A model generated the notes under the pieces. That model was not told the origin of the DNA. It saw nothing but the letters and a program-made list of their open reading frames with translations, and searched no databases. A stretch of DNA of 64,000 bases from Bacillus_BD oryzisoli_A. Its GTDB lineage: Bacteria > Bacillota > Bacilli > Bacillales > Cytobacillaceae. Shown here piece by piece: positions 52,758 through 61,165 of this stretch. Within the stretch, counting starts at the first letter, position 1, and every line of letters starts with the position of its first letter. The stretch covers positions 1,116,001 to 1,180,000 of the forward strand of contig NZ_JBHZRC010000001.1 in the NCBI RefSeq assembly GCF_043641075.1, read 5' to 3'. The position numbers and the translations under genes were made by a program.

Positions 52758-52770
52758 TTTCTTTAACCAT

Positions 52771-52799
52771 ATAATAATATAACACTATTCAAAAATCAA
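52771..52799 (-). promoter_or_regulatory. Sigma-A promoter of the SR1-like RNA
   Basis: Minus strand TTGATT (52799-52794), 17-bp spacer, TATTAT (52776-52771), start near 52764, 52 nt before the sr1P ATG. Confidence 0.75.
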
Positions 52800-52841
52800 G
52801 CCTAAATTGTATAACACATTTATTTTATTATGCTCATATAA

Positions 52842-52897
52842 AAAAAACGCTATGGCCATTGGAACCTACTGTTCTAATGACGATAGCGTTTTTTTAA
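52842..52897. terminator. Long hairpin terminator after the DUF3055 gene
   Basis: AACGCTAT...ATAGCGTT outer stem (52846-52853 and 52883-52890) continuing inward with CATT/AATG and GGAAC/GTTC pairs; A7 before and T7 after, so it works on both strands. Confidence 0.8.
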
Positions 52898-52906
52898 GTA
52901 GTACTC

Positions 52907-53206
52907 TTAATAATATTCAGGTGCATAAGCTAAACCTGGCAATGCTTCCGAGAAAAAGTTTGCTAAATCTGCAGCTTGCTGCAAATCGTCTATTTTAAAT
53001 ATTGCCTGTAAATATTCTATATCTTCGAGATCTTGTGGGTCGAGGAGCGTGGAACGGCCAGTTTGCATACAAACTACTAGAGGCTTACCAAAAAATAAGT
53101 TCGTATAGACTATTCCAAAGTCGTAACGTGCAGCTTCAGTAGTAAATCCAACAAAACGAACTTTTACCTTTTCATCTTCATCGTATAATTTTTCAAATAG
53201 ATCCAT
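52907..53206 (-). CDS. DUF3055 family protein
   Basis: 99 residues: MDLFEKLYDEDEKVKVRFVGFT, RYDFGIVYTNLFFGKPLVVCMQTGRS, and a helical C-terminus. It fits the DUF3055 (SAV0927-like) family of Bacillales; function unknown. AGGAGA site upstream. Monocistronic, terminated by a long hairpin. Confidence 0.82.
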   Translation of the reverse strand: MDLFEKLYDEDEKVKVRFVGFTTEAARYDFGIVYTNLFFGKPLVVCMQTGRSTLLDPQDLEDIEYLQAIFKIDDLQQAADLANFFSEALPGLAYAPEYY

Positions 53207-53392
53207 TATTATTTCTCCTCTCTAAAGTTCTTTCTTTAGAATATTATTATATTTTAATATAAGCATTTTATGCAATTTATTATGAAAATGTTTTGAAAAT
53301 TGTCATAAGTTTTCAAACAATGTTAGAATAAATAATGAAGATATATACAATTTCAATTACAGTTACTAGTTATCAAAAGGATGGGGATAGAA

Positions 53393-53815
53393 ATGTCAAA
53401 TCAAGCCTACATAAAGCTGGTTCCTTCTTCAGCAAAGCAAACCATTACAATCGATGAGTTAAAGGAATTACTTGAGTATTATAAGGAAATCACAACAAAA
53501 ACTGGTGAGCAGCTAAGCTGGCAATATGGTCAAGCAGCCTTTCCTTATGAAATGGAAGAGGTTATGAACCAGCAGCTGATTTTAACGTCCAATCACGAGC
53601 GATACCATTCGATTAAACTGAGTATTGATGAGGAAAAGGATTCTAACAATAATGACCATGCCCCACAAACATCTATTCAGTTTACCCTTACTGCCAGCTC
53701 AACTTATGGGGATAAGGGGAAGGCTAATGAACTATGCAAATTTCTAGCAAACAAGCTGCAAGGTGAACTTCATTTATTTAATGGGCGCATCATGTATTAT
53801 TATAAAAGAAAATAA
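53393..53815 (+). CDS. Small soluble protein resembling DUF1885
   Basis: 140 residues: N-terminal helix-rich IDELKELLEYYKEITTKTGEQLSWQYG (about 20-46), a polar low-complexity insert (KDSNNNDH) and a beta-rich end HLFNGRIMYYYKRK. It resembles the DUF1885 family of Bacillaceae from memory. Start at 53393 (MSNQAYIKL) with AAAGGATGGGG; the ATG at 53381 overlaps that site. Confidence 0.7.
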   Translation: MSNQAYIKLVPSSAKQTITIDELKELLEYYKEITTKTGEQLSWQYGQAAFPYEMEEVMNQQLILTSNHERYHSIKLSIDEEKDSNNNDHAPQTSIQFTLTASSTYGDKGKANELCKFLANKLQGELHLFNGRIMYYYKRK

Positions 53816-53844
53816 TATTCCCTTTAGTTAGGGACATTCGATTA

Positions 53845-53885
53845 ATATGGTAAAGGTATGTCTTCAAGACATACCTTTACCATAT
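53845..53885. terminator. Perfect 20-bp palindrome between converging genes
   Basis: ATATGGTAAAGGTATGTCTT / AAGACATACCTTTACCATAT with a one-base centre; it includes the stop codon of the minus-strand gene. It lacks a T run on either side, so it may stabilise or process 3' ends rather than terminate by itself. Confidence 0.55.
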
Positions 53886-54116
53886 GTTTAACAAAACAAT
53901 ATGAAGCAAACTATATAGACTTAAACTAATAAACGTGATACATATGGTTTTTCTCGTAGAACGAATAAATTGATTTCCAATCACAACGGCTAGATACAAA
54001 AAGATAAAAAACATAATAATTTTATAGATATACCAATCTAACGTTGAAAGCCATTCAATAAAAGTAAAGCCACTCCAAATCATAAACTGAATGATGATTA
54101 CCGTATATGTCCGCAT
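53877..54116 (-). CDS. Small membrane protein of unknown function
   Basis: 79 residues from the ATG at 54116, which has GGTGG upstream; an in-frame ATG at 54191 would add 25 residues with no good ribosome site. Two to three hydrophobic helices (about 5-20, 25-50, 55-75). Not recognised. Convergent with the DUF1885-like gene, its stop within a shared palindrome. Confidence 0.6.
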   Translation of the reverse strand: MRTYTVIIIQFMIWSGFTFIEWLSTLDWYIYKIIMFFIFLYLAVVIGNQFIRSTRKTICITFISLSLYSLLHIVLLNIW

Positions 54117-54335
54117 ACAACACCACCATTGAAAAAGCATCACAGCACGCTTTAGATATTTTATAAAGTAAATATATGTCGAGCCCTCCATACTTATTTT
54201 TCAATTATGTAACAAATGAATAACAATACAGATAATGGCAATTTTGTATGGTATTATAATGCTACTTACTATTGAACAATTTCTCTATAGAGGATTTTGA
54301 TATTGATTTATCTTGTAAAGCGAGGCTTTGGTTAC

Positions 54336-54716
54336 ATGAAAGGGAAACCCATTCTTTTAATGGCCGCTAGTCTGTTACTGATTATTTCCTGTGACAGAAA
54401 AGAGCCACAACATTCATTGAGTGTTAACAACAATACAAAGCAGATAGTATTTTTTTCGGATGATGAGGCTTTAGAACAAGAGGTTTCCTATTATGATGCA
54501 ATAATCGAATTAAAAAAAGCATACCCAGAAGAAATGAAAAACATGAAGATCCTTTCAGCAGCCGAACTAGATGAGTATTCAAACATATTTGAAATAGACC
54601 GTTGCCCTGCCCTATTAGTATATTATCGAAATCGGGTAATTGTAGAAATTGAAGGAAAAGCGACAACAGAGGAAATCGTTGCACCAATAGCCAATGTATT
54701 ATCCGGATCATCCTAA
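54336..54716 (+). CDS. Small lipoprotein with thioredoxin-like region, Slp-like
   Basis: 126 residues: signal peptide MKGKPILLMAASLLLIISC with Cys 19 as lipobox cysteine, then QIVFFSDDEALEQEV (beta-alpha) and RCPALLVYYRNRVIVEIEGKAT, which looks like the second half of a thioredoxin-like fold (cis-Pro), without a CxxC. B. subtilis has a small lipoprotein gene (slp) at this place beside pdhD, so it is likely its counterpart. Start at 54336 with GAGG ten bases upstream; a longer frame from 54297 is not used. Confidence 0.72.
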   Translation: MKGKPILLMAASLLLIISCDRKEPQHSLSVNNNTKQIVFFSDDEALEQEVSYYDAIIELKKAYPEEMKNMKILSAAELDEYSNIFEIDRCPALLVYYRNRVIVEIEGKATTEEIVAPIANVLSGSS

Positions 54717-54750
54717 ACAGCATTTTTTCATAATATATAAATTAGGATAT

Positions 54751-54784
54751 AAAAAAAGCTGACTCAAAGAGCCAGCTTTTTACT
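54751..54784 (-). terminator. Terminator of the pdh operon
   Basis: AAAAGCTGGCTC/GAGTCAGCTTTT on the minus strand with one mismatch and AAA-type loop, then T run (TTTTTTTA). Confidence 0.88.
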
Positions 54785-54785
54785 T

Positions 54786-56195
54786 TTATTTCAATATATG
54801 AATTGGGCTGCCTAAGGCAACTTCTGCTGTTTCCATTGTAATTTCACCAAGCGTTGGATGAGCATGAATAGTCATAGCAATATCTTCTGCAGTCATACCT
54901 GCCTCAATTGCTAAACCAAGCTCAGAAATCATATCAGAAGCACTAGCACCAGCAATTTGAGCTCCAATTACAATGCCATCTTCTTTTCGTGTAATAAGTT
55001 TCATAAATCCATCCGTGCTATCAAGTGATAAAGCACGTCCGTTTGCTGCAAATGGGAATTTCGCTGCTACAATGTCAAGACCTTCGTCTTTCGCCTGTTT
55101 CTCAGTATAACCAACAGAAGCAAGCTCAGGCTCTGAAAATACAACTGCAGGAATACCTAAATAATCTATTTCAGATGCGTGTCCAGCAATTGCCTCTGCT
55201 GCAATTTTAGCTTCATAGGATGCCTTATGTGCAAGCTGTGGTCCAGGAACAATATCACCAATTGCATAAATATTGCTGATATTTGTACGGCATTGCTTAT
55301 CAATTTCAATGATGCCTCTATCACTCATTTTCAAGCCAATTTGTTCAAGTCCCATTTCATCAGTGTTAGGACGACGGCCCACCATAACAAATAAATAGTC
55401 CGCATCAATTTTCTTCTCTTCGCCGTTAACTTCAAATGTTAAGACAATACCATTTTCAGTTTCTTCTACACCTTTAGCACTTGCCTTCGTATAGAATTCA
55501 ACACCTTTACTCTTCATATTACGCTTTACAAGTGACGACATTTGTTTTTCAAAACCAAGTAAAATATCGTCAGCACCTTCAATGACTGTCACTTGTGTGC
55601 CAAAGTTTGCATAGGCACCACCAAGTTCTAAGCCGATGACTCCTCCACCGATTACAACAATTTTCTCAGGAATCTCATCTAAAGCTAATGCACCTGTAGA
55701 GTTTAATACGCGTTTAGAATATTTAAATGCAGGTAATTCAATCGGACGTGAGCCGGTTGCAATAATAGCATTTTTGAAATTATATGTTTGAGAAGAATTC
55801 TCACCAATTACACGTAAGGAATTATTATCTACAAAATACGCTTCTCCATATACGATATCTACTTTATTTCCTTTTAATAAACCTTCTACCCCGCCAGTCA
55901 GCTTCTTGACAACACTTGCTTTCCATTGTTGTACTTTTGAAAAGTCAACTGTCACATTCTCAGCGCTGATTCCATAATCAGCTGAATGTTTAGCCGTTTC
56001 ATATCGATGCCCTGCCGCAATTAAAGCTTTAGAAGGGATACATCCGACATTTAAACAAACACCGCCGACAGTATTTTTTTCTACAATCGTTACTTTTTGT
56101 CCTAGCTGTGCTGCACGAATTGCTGCAACATACCCGCCAGGGCCCGCTCCAATTACTATAGTATCTGTTTCAATTGGAAAATCTCCAACTACCAT
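54786..56195 (-). CDS. pdhD: Dihydrolipoamide dehydrogenase (E3)
   Basis: 469-residue flavoprotein that reoxidises lipoamide in the pyruvate (and oxoglutarate) dehydrogenase complexes. FAD motif TIVIGAGPGGYVAAIRAAQLG, redox disulfide GGVCLNVGCIPSKAL, NAD motif VVIGGGVIGLELGGAYANFG, and the C-terminal HAHPTLGE catalytic His-Glu pair. Begins 3 bp after pdhC stops. Confidence 0.98.
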   Translation of the reverse strand: MVVGDFPIETDTIVIGAGPGGYVAAIRAAQLGQKVTIVEKNTVGGVCLNVGCIPSKALIAAGHRYETAKHSADYGISAENVTVDFSKVQQWKASVVKKLTGGVEGLLKGNKVDIVYGEAYFVDNNSLRVIGENSSQTYNFKNAIIATGSRPIELPAFKYSKRVLNSTGALALDEIPEKIVVIGGGVIGLELGGAYANFGTQVTVIEGADDILLGFEKQMSSLVKRNMKSKGVEFYTKASAKGVEETENGIVLTFEVNGEEKKIDADYLFVMVGRRPNTDEMGLEQIGLKMSDRGIIEIDKQCRTNISNIYAIGDIVPGPQLAHKASYEAKIAAEAIAGHASEIDYLGIPAVVFSEPELASVGYTEKQAKDEGLDIVAAKFPFAANGRALSLDSTDGFMKLITRKEDGIVIGAQIAGASASDMISELGLAIEAGMTAEDIAMTIHAHPTLGEITMETAEVALGSPIHILK

Positions 56196-56198
56196 TTA

Positions 56199-57494
56199 TT
56201 ACGCCTCCATTAACAATAGTTCTGGGTCATTTAGTAAACGTTTAATATGATTTAAGGCATTTTGTGCTGTTGCACCATCAATCATACGGTGATCAAAGCT
56301 TAAAGAAAGTGACAATACAGGTGCAGCTACAATTTCTCCGTCTTTAACAACAGGCTTTTCAGCAATTCTTCCGATACCAAGAATAGCCACTTCAGGATGA
56401 TTAATAACCGGAGTAAACCATTGCCCACCAGCAGAACCAATATTTGAAATTGTGCATGAAGCACCTTTCATTTCATCTGGAGCAAGCTTGCCGTCACGTG
56501 CTTTTACAGCTAGCTCATTAATTTCGTTTGAAATATTGAAAATAGATTTGCGGTCAGCATCTTTCACTACTGGAACTAACAATACTTTTTCTGTATCAGC
56601 CGCAATTCCGATATTATAATAATGCTTATGAACGATTTCATTAGTTGCATCATCAAGGGATGTATTAAGTGCCGGGAATTCACGTAATGCACTTGTTAAA
56701 GCTTTTACAACATATGGTAAGAAAGTTAATTTAATCCCTTTATTTGCTGCCACTTCTTTGAATTTTTTACGATTAGCAACAAGCTTTGTTACATCCACTT
56801 CATCCATTAATGTAACATGCGGTGCTGTATGTTTTGAATTTACCATTGCTTTTGCAATTGCTTTACGGATACCACTCATTTTTTCACGAGTTTCTGGGTA
56901 TTGTCCCTGCGGAATAGCTACCGCTGCTGTTGCTTGTGCTTCTGGAGCAGCTTGATCTGCTGCTGCGTTTGAAACATTTGCAGCTGCACCACCAGTAAGG
57001 AATGCATCTATATCCTGTTTTAAAATACGTCCGTTATCGCCACTTCCAGGAACTAAACGGATATCGACACCTTTTTCACGTGCATATTTTCTTACCGAAG
57101 GCATTGCTACTACATGACGATTCGCATCAACTTCAGCCTGCGCACCTGTTCCTGCATTAGTAACAGCTTCAGCAATAGGAGTTTCTTCTTTTTTTGCTTC
57201 CTCTGCTTGTGGCGCTTCTTCTGCTTCGTCACCTTTAAATTGTAGATTTTCGTATCCAGGAGCATCAAATTTAATCAGAACCTGTCCTACTGTTGCAACG
57301 GTGCCTTCCCCTACTAATACTTCTTCAACCGTTCCTTCTACTGGGGACGGAATTTCTACAACCGCTTTGTCATTTTGGACTTCACATAGTACATCATCTT
57401 CCTGGACTTTATCCCCGGGCTTTACAAACCATTTTACTATTTCACCTTCATGGATACCTTCACCAATATCAGGCATTTTAAATTGAAAGGACAT
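56199..57494 (-). CDS. pdhC: Dihydrolipoamide acetyltransferase (E2) of pyruvate dehydrogenase
   Basis: 431 residues: one lipoyl domain with EVQNDKAVVEIPSP (lipoyl Lys about 42), an Ala/Pro/Glu linker, a peripheral subunit-binding domain (MPSVRKYAREKGVDIRLVPGSG), a second Ala-rich linker, and the catalytic domain ending with FDHRMIDGATAQ (HxxxDG). AGGAGG precedes the ATG. 125 bp separate it from pdhB, enough for an internal promoter or processing site, though none is clear. Confidence 0.97.
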   Translation of the reverse strand: MSFQFKMPDIGEGIHEGEIVKWFVKPGDKVQEDDVLCEVQNDKAVVEIPSPVEGTVEEVLVGEGTVATVGQVLIKFDAPGYENLQFKGDEAEEAPQAEEAKKEETPIAEAVTNAGTGAQAEVDANRHVVAMPSVRKYAREKGVDIRLVPGSGDNGRILKQDIDAFLTGGAAANVSNAAADQAAPEAQATAAVAIPQGQYPETREKMSGIRKAIAKAMVNSKHTAPHVTLMDEVDVTKLVANRKKFKEVAANKGIKLTFLPYVVKALTSALREFPALNTSLDDATNEIVHKHYYNIGIAADTEKVLLVPVVKDADRKSIFNISNEINELAVKARDGKLAPDEMKGASCTISNIGSAGGQWFTPVINHPEVAILGIGRIAEKPVVKDGEIVAAPVLSLSLSFDHRMIDGATAQNALNHIKRLLNDPELLLMEA

Positions 57495-57619
57495 TGAAAA
57501 TTAACCTCCTGTATATCATGTCTTGTTATCGTTCAAACTGACAATACATGCCCTTCTAATAGTGTATTATTTCATTTATATAGCAGCTATTATCAGAGCA
57601 ATGTATCATTAAAATCTAA

Positions 57620-58597
57620 TTAAAAAGTTAAAACTTTTTTAGCTGTTTCTATTACATCTTTAAAGTTTGGCAGCCAAACAGCCTCAGCTTGAGGGAATGG
57701 GAAAACAGTATCAGGTGCTGCAACACGTAATACCGGTGCTTCAAGACTTAAAATAGCACGATCATTAATTTCTGCAACAACATTCGCTGCAATTCCAGCC
57801 TGCTTCTGTGCTTCTTGCACGACAATCGCACGTCCAGTTTTTTCAACTGAAGCAATGATTGTATCAATATCAATTGGGCTGACAGTACGTAAATCAATTA
57901 CCTCAGCTGAAAATCCTTCTTTTTCAAGCTCTTCCGCTGCTTTTAATGATTCATGTACCATTGCACCATAAGTAATGATGGATACATCTGTACCTTCACG
58001 TTTTACTTCTGCTTTTCCTAATGGAATAGTATATTCTTCTTCAGGAACTTCCTGTCGGAAAGAACGATACAGTTTCATATGCTCTAGAAAAACAACTGGA
58101 TCATTGTCACGGATTGCAGAAATTAACAGTCCTTTTGCATCATAAGGTGTAGCTGGAATGACTACCTTCAAACCAGGGGTTTGAGCCATTAGACCCTCTA
58201 AACTATCCGCATGCATATCAGGAGTATGCACTCCACCACCAAATGGTGCACGAACTGTTACAGGCGCATGGAATTTGCCACCTGTACGGTAACGTAAACG
58301 AGCTAATTGCCCTGCAATTTGATCAAATACCTCAAATACAAATCCAAAAAATTGAATTTCCGGTACAGTACGGTACCCTTGTAAACTTAAACCGAATGCT
58401 AAACCGCCAATTCCTGACTCGGCAAGCGGTGTATCAAATACACGATCTTCACCAAATTCATTTTGAAGTCCTTCGGTAGCACGGAATACACCGCCATTTA
58501 CGCCAACGTCTTCTCCAAAAATTAATACATTTGGATCATTGCGCAGTTCTGTACGTAACGCATCCGTGATTGCTTGAATCATTGTCATTTGCGCCAT
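57620..58597 (-). CDS. pdhB: Pyruvate dehydrogenase E1 component, beta subunit
   Basis: 325 residues of the transketolase-like beta chain. MIQAITDALRTELRNDPNVLIFGEDVG start, FDTPLAESGIGGLAFGLSLQGYRTVPEIQFFGF (TPP Glu region) and VVQEAQKQAGIAANVVAEI in the C-terminal domain. It starts 3 bp after pdhA stops, so expressed stoichiometrically with it. Confidence 0.98.
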   Translation of the reverse strand: MAQMTMIQAITDALRTELRNDPNVLIFGEDVGVNGGVFRATEGLQNEFGEDRVFDTPLAESGIGGLAFGLSLQGYRTVPEIQFFGFVFEVFDQIAGQLARLRYRTGGKFHAPVTVRAPFGGGVHTPDMHADSLEGLMAQTPGLKVVIPATPYDAKGLLISAIRDNDPVVFLEHMKLYRSFRQEVPEEEYTIPLGKAEVKREGTDVSIITYGAMVHESLKAAEELEKEGFSAEVIDLRTVSPIDIDTIIASVEKTGRAIVVQEAQKQAGIAANVVAEINDRAILSLEAPVLRVAAPDTVFPFPQAEAVWLPNFKDVIETAKKVLTF

Positions 58598-58600
58598 GGC

Positions 58601-59716
58601 TTATTTCGACTCCTTTGCTTGATAAATTTCATATTGTTCTTTTAAGTTGTTTGGCATTTCTTCAAACATAATTGACATTAAGTCTGTAACCTTTTGCTTC
58701 GGAGCAGTATCAGCTTTCTTAATAGCTTCTTTGATATCCTCTTTAGCCTGATCAATTACTTCATTTTCCTTTTCTTCACTCCATAAACCTTTACCCTCTA
58801 AGTATTTACGGAAACGAACAAGTGGGTCTTTCTTTTCCCATTCATTATCAAGATCAGACGTGCGATAACGAGTTGGATCATCGCCTGCCATTGTATGTGG
58901 TCCATAACGATAAGTTAATGTTTCAATTAATGTTGGTCCTTCACCATTTATTGCACGCTCACGCGCTTGGCTTACTGCAGCATATACAGCTAATGGATCC
59001 ATTCCATCAACGAGAATACCCGGAATACCTGCTGCAACTGCTTTTTGAGCAAGAGTTTGGGCAGCCGTTTGTTTTTCACGCGGAGTTGAAATTGCAAATT
59101 GGTTATTTTGTACGATAAAGATAGCAGGGGCTTTAAATGCACCCGCAAAGTTCATTCCTTCATAGAAATCCCCTTGTGACGTACCTCCATCACCTGTATA
59201 GGTTATCGCAACAGCCTTTTGTCCACGTTTCTTTAATCCAAGTGCAACTCCAGCAGTTTGAACATACTGTGCACCGATAATAATTTGCGGAACGTATACA
59301 TTTACACCTTCAGGAATTTGACCGCCTTCAAAATGTCCTCTTGACCATAGAAAAGCTTGGTATAAAGGTAGGCCATGCCAAACGATTTGCGGAACATCAC
59401 GATATCCAGGAAGAATAAAATCTTCTTTTTCAAGTGCAAATTGAGAAGCTAGTTGTGAGGCTTCCTGTCCTGCTGTTGGAGCATAGAAACCTAAACGACC
59501 TTGTCTATTTAATGAAATGGACCGTTGATCAAGTATTCTTGTATATACCATACGGCGCATTAATTCTTGTAACTGTTCATCACTTAATTCAGGCATTGCT
59601 GTTTCATTAACAACCTGACCCTCTTCGTTTAAAATCTGAAGCATTTGAAACTGATCAGCAATTTTTTCAATTTGAGCATCAGCATCAAATTGTACATTCT
59701 TTATATTAGAAGCCAT
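58601..59716 (-). CDS. pdhA: Pyruvate dehydrogenase E1 component, alpha subunit
   Basis: 371-residue TPP-binding alpha chain. LGFYAPTAGQEASQLAS, and the TPP motif ITYTGDGGTSQGDFYEGMNFAGAFKAPAIFIVQNN (GDG to NN). Start at 59716 (MASNIKNVQFD) with AAAGGA eight bases upstream; an ATG three codons earlier abuts the site. First gene of pdhABCD; candidate promoter and ResD-like boxes lie about 275-340 bp upstream. Confidence 0.97.
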   Translation of the reverse strand: MASNIKNVQFDADAQIEKIADQFQMLQILNEEGQVVNETAMPELSDEQLQELMRRMVYTRILDQRSISLNRQGRLGFYAPTAGQEASQLASQFALEKEDFILPGYRDVPQIVWHGLPLYQAFLWSRGHFEGGQIPEGVNVYVPQIIIGAQYVQTAGVALGLKKRGQKAVAITYTGDGGTSQGDFYEGMNFAGAFKAPAIFIVQNNQFAISTPREKQTAAQTLAQKAVAAGIPGILVDGMDPLAVYAAVSQARERAINGEGPTLIETLTYRYGPHTMAGDDPTRYRTSDLDNEWEKKDPLVRFRKYLEGKGLWSEEKENEVIDQAKEDIKEAIKKADTAPKQKVTDLMSIMFEEMPNNLKEQYEIYQAKESK

Positions 59717-59990
59717 CCCAGTCATCCTTTCGTTTCTTTTAGACGTTTATAGAGTATCCAAAAATCAAGTAATCATAGCTTTTATATAGAAGAAAAAACT
59801 TTTTCAATATATAGATGCATTCCTCTTCATAAATAAAAACAAAGAAAATATCTTTACTTTGATTCGTAATACCTACACTATCTTTTTTAGTTCATGGTAA
59901 AGATAACATTTATAATTAATACCATTATAATGTGAACTGTATCAGTCAATGTACCACTAAATTATGATACACATTCCGAACTGCATTATT

Positions 59991-60019
59991 AGTTTACTTA
60001 TAAAACCGAGTAGAGTCAA
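59991..60019 (-). promoter_or_regulatory. Candidate promoter of pdhABCD
   Basis: Minus strand TTGACT (60019-60014), 17 bp, TAAACT (59996-59991). It implies a pdhA leader of about 265 nt. Confidence 0.6.
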
Positions 60020-60036
60020 CCAATTTGATTAAAGTT

Positions 60037-60056
60037 TTTCACAAATCTTTCACAAA
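60037..60056 (-). promoter_or_regulatory. Tandem TTTGTGAAA boxes upstream of the pdhA promoter
   Basis: Two identical TTTGTGAAA units on the minus strand (60056-60048 and 60045-60037), starting 11 bp apart, 17 bp upstream of the candidate -35. Each matches the ResD consensus TTTGTGAAT at 8 of 9 positions. The half-site also resembles a Rex half-site, but the units are direct, not inverted. Confidence 0.5.
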
Positions 60057-60403
60057 GTATGCTCAATAATTATCAATCTGTTTCAATATTATCCCTTACC
60101 TGTACTATATAACATAATCTATAAATACAATCTGTTATAGGAAAGTGACTGTATAAAAACAAAATCTTTTCTTATATTATTTCAATAAAATAAGAAAAGA
60201 TAAATAATGATTATTATTATGATAACAAATCGCTTTACCACTACATTTGCGGTGTTTACTACTGCGATGGACCATTATGTTATTATTTCTATTTATTTTT
60301 GTACGATACATAGTGGTATTCATGTCATTTCATTTTTATTAACTTTTTACCTTTTCTTTGTTAAAATTGGACTACATGATTTTTTAGAAGGAAGTGTTTA
60401 TTC

Positions 60404-60958
60404 ATGCTTACAATGGATGATATTATTCGCGACGGACATCCGACATTAAGAAAAGTTGCTGCTGAAGTTAGTCTGCCCGCTTCAGTAGAGGATAAGAAAA
60501 TATTAATGGAATTATTGGACTACGTTCAAAACAGCCAAGATCCAGAAATCTCGGCAAAATACGGTTTGCGTCCTGGGGTCGGGCTGGCTGCTCCGCAAAT
60601 CAATGTATCAAAACGAATGATTGCTGTTCATGTTACAGATGAAAATGATAAATTATTCAGCTACGCTCTCATAAATCCTAAAATTATCAGTCATTCTGTA
60701 GAGAAGTCTTATCTTGCTGCAGGGGAAGGATGTTTATCAGTAGATGACCCCCATCCAGGCTATGTACCACGTTATGCAAGGATAACAGTTAAAGGGTATA
60801 GTGCAGATGGTACCGAAGTAAAGCTTCGCTTGAAGGGTCTACCGGCAATTGTTTTTCAGCATGAAATCGACCATTTAAATGGAATTATGTTTTATGACCA
60901 TATCGATAAAGCAAATCCGATGAAAGAACCTGAAGATGCAATACAAATAGGACGATAA
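60404..60958 (+). CDS. defB: Peptide deformylase (DefB type)
   Basis: 184-residue metalloenzyme that removes the N-formyl group from nascent proteins. The three motifs are present: GVGLAAPQI, EGCLSV (metal Cys) and QHEIDHLNG (HExxH). It is the longer Gram-positive type 2 form. AGAAGGAAG precedes the ATG. ykrB in B. subtilis. Confidence 0.97.
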   Translation: MLTMDDIIRDGHPTLRKVAAEVSLPASVEDKKILMELLDYVQNSQDPEISAKYGLRPGVGLAAPQINVSKRMIAVHVTDENDKLFSYALINPKIISHSVEKSYLAAGEGCLSVDDPHPGYVPRYARITVKGYSADGTEVKLRLKGLPAIVFQHEIDHLNGIMFYDHIDKANPMKEPEDAIQIGR

Positions 60959-60972
60959 ACCATTATTCTGAT

Positions 60973-60999
60973 AAAGGGCAGACAAACTGCCCTTTTTTT
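60973..60999 (+). terminator. Terminator of defB
   Basis: AAAGGGCAG/CTGCCCTTT stem, ACAAA loop, T7 tail. Confidence 0.9.
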
Positions 61000-61115
61000 C
61001 TTTCAAAAGAGAACCATAAAGTAAATTCCATGTTTCTCCATGATAAATTCCCTGCTTTAAGACAAATAATATAAGTAAAAACAAGAATAAATCTTTTTTA
61101 AACACCCATTTCTGC

Positions 61116-61143
61116 TTTACTTTAGACTAGGATTGTTTAAAAT
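61116..61143 (+). promoter_or_regulatory. Candidate promoter of the 23-residue ORF
   Basis: TTTACT (61116-61121), 16 bp, TAAAAT (61138-61143); the start would be near 61150, directly before the AAGGAG site. Confidence 0.6.
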
Positions 61144-61165
61144 AGAAATAAGGAGATGAGCCACA

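Larger units (their letters stand above)
52546..52764 (-). ncRNA. sr1: SR1-like dual-function regulatory RNA
   Basis: Predicted transcript of about 220 nt from the promoter at 52771-52799 to the terminator at 52546-52577, carrying sr1P in its middle. The B. subtilis SR1 is about 205 nt, base-pairs with ahrC mRNA and encodes SR1P; it also lies beside speA. The base-pairing function cannot be checked because ahrC is not in the window. Confidence 0.75.
59717..60403. other. Divergent pdhA-defB control region
   Basis: 687 bp, AT-rich. B. subtilis has ykyA in this interval; no remnant of it is visible. It holds a minus-strand promoter (59991-60019) with 11-bp-phased TTTGTGAAA boxes upstream (60037-60056), an AT-rich hairpin ATCTTTTCTTAT/ATAAGAAAAGAT (about 60166-60200), and the defB leader. 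An 80-codon frame at 60207-60449 is considered spurious. Confidence 0.5.

Noticed and set aside
53845..53885. Attachment site or site-specific recombination target
   Set aside because: The palindrome has no second copy in the window and no recombinase nearby; it sits at converging 3' ends like the other terminator hairpins.
59924..59949. TTGACT and TATAAT on the minus strand upstream of pdhA
   Set aside because: Good hexamers but only a 14-bp spacer, too short for a normal sigma-A promoter; the 60019-59991 pair has 17 bp.
60207..60449. 80-codon plus-strand frame overlapping the defB start
   Set aside because: No ribosome site, AT-biased hydrophobic composition, overlaps the first 46 bases of defB in another frame.
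60875..61105. 76-codon minus-strand frame over the defB end
   Set aside because: Runs through the defB terminator and coding end; no ribosome site or family resemblance.
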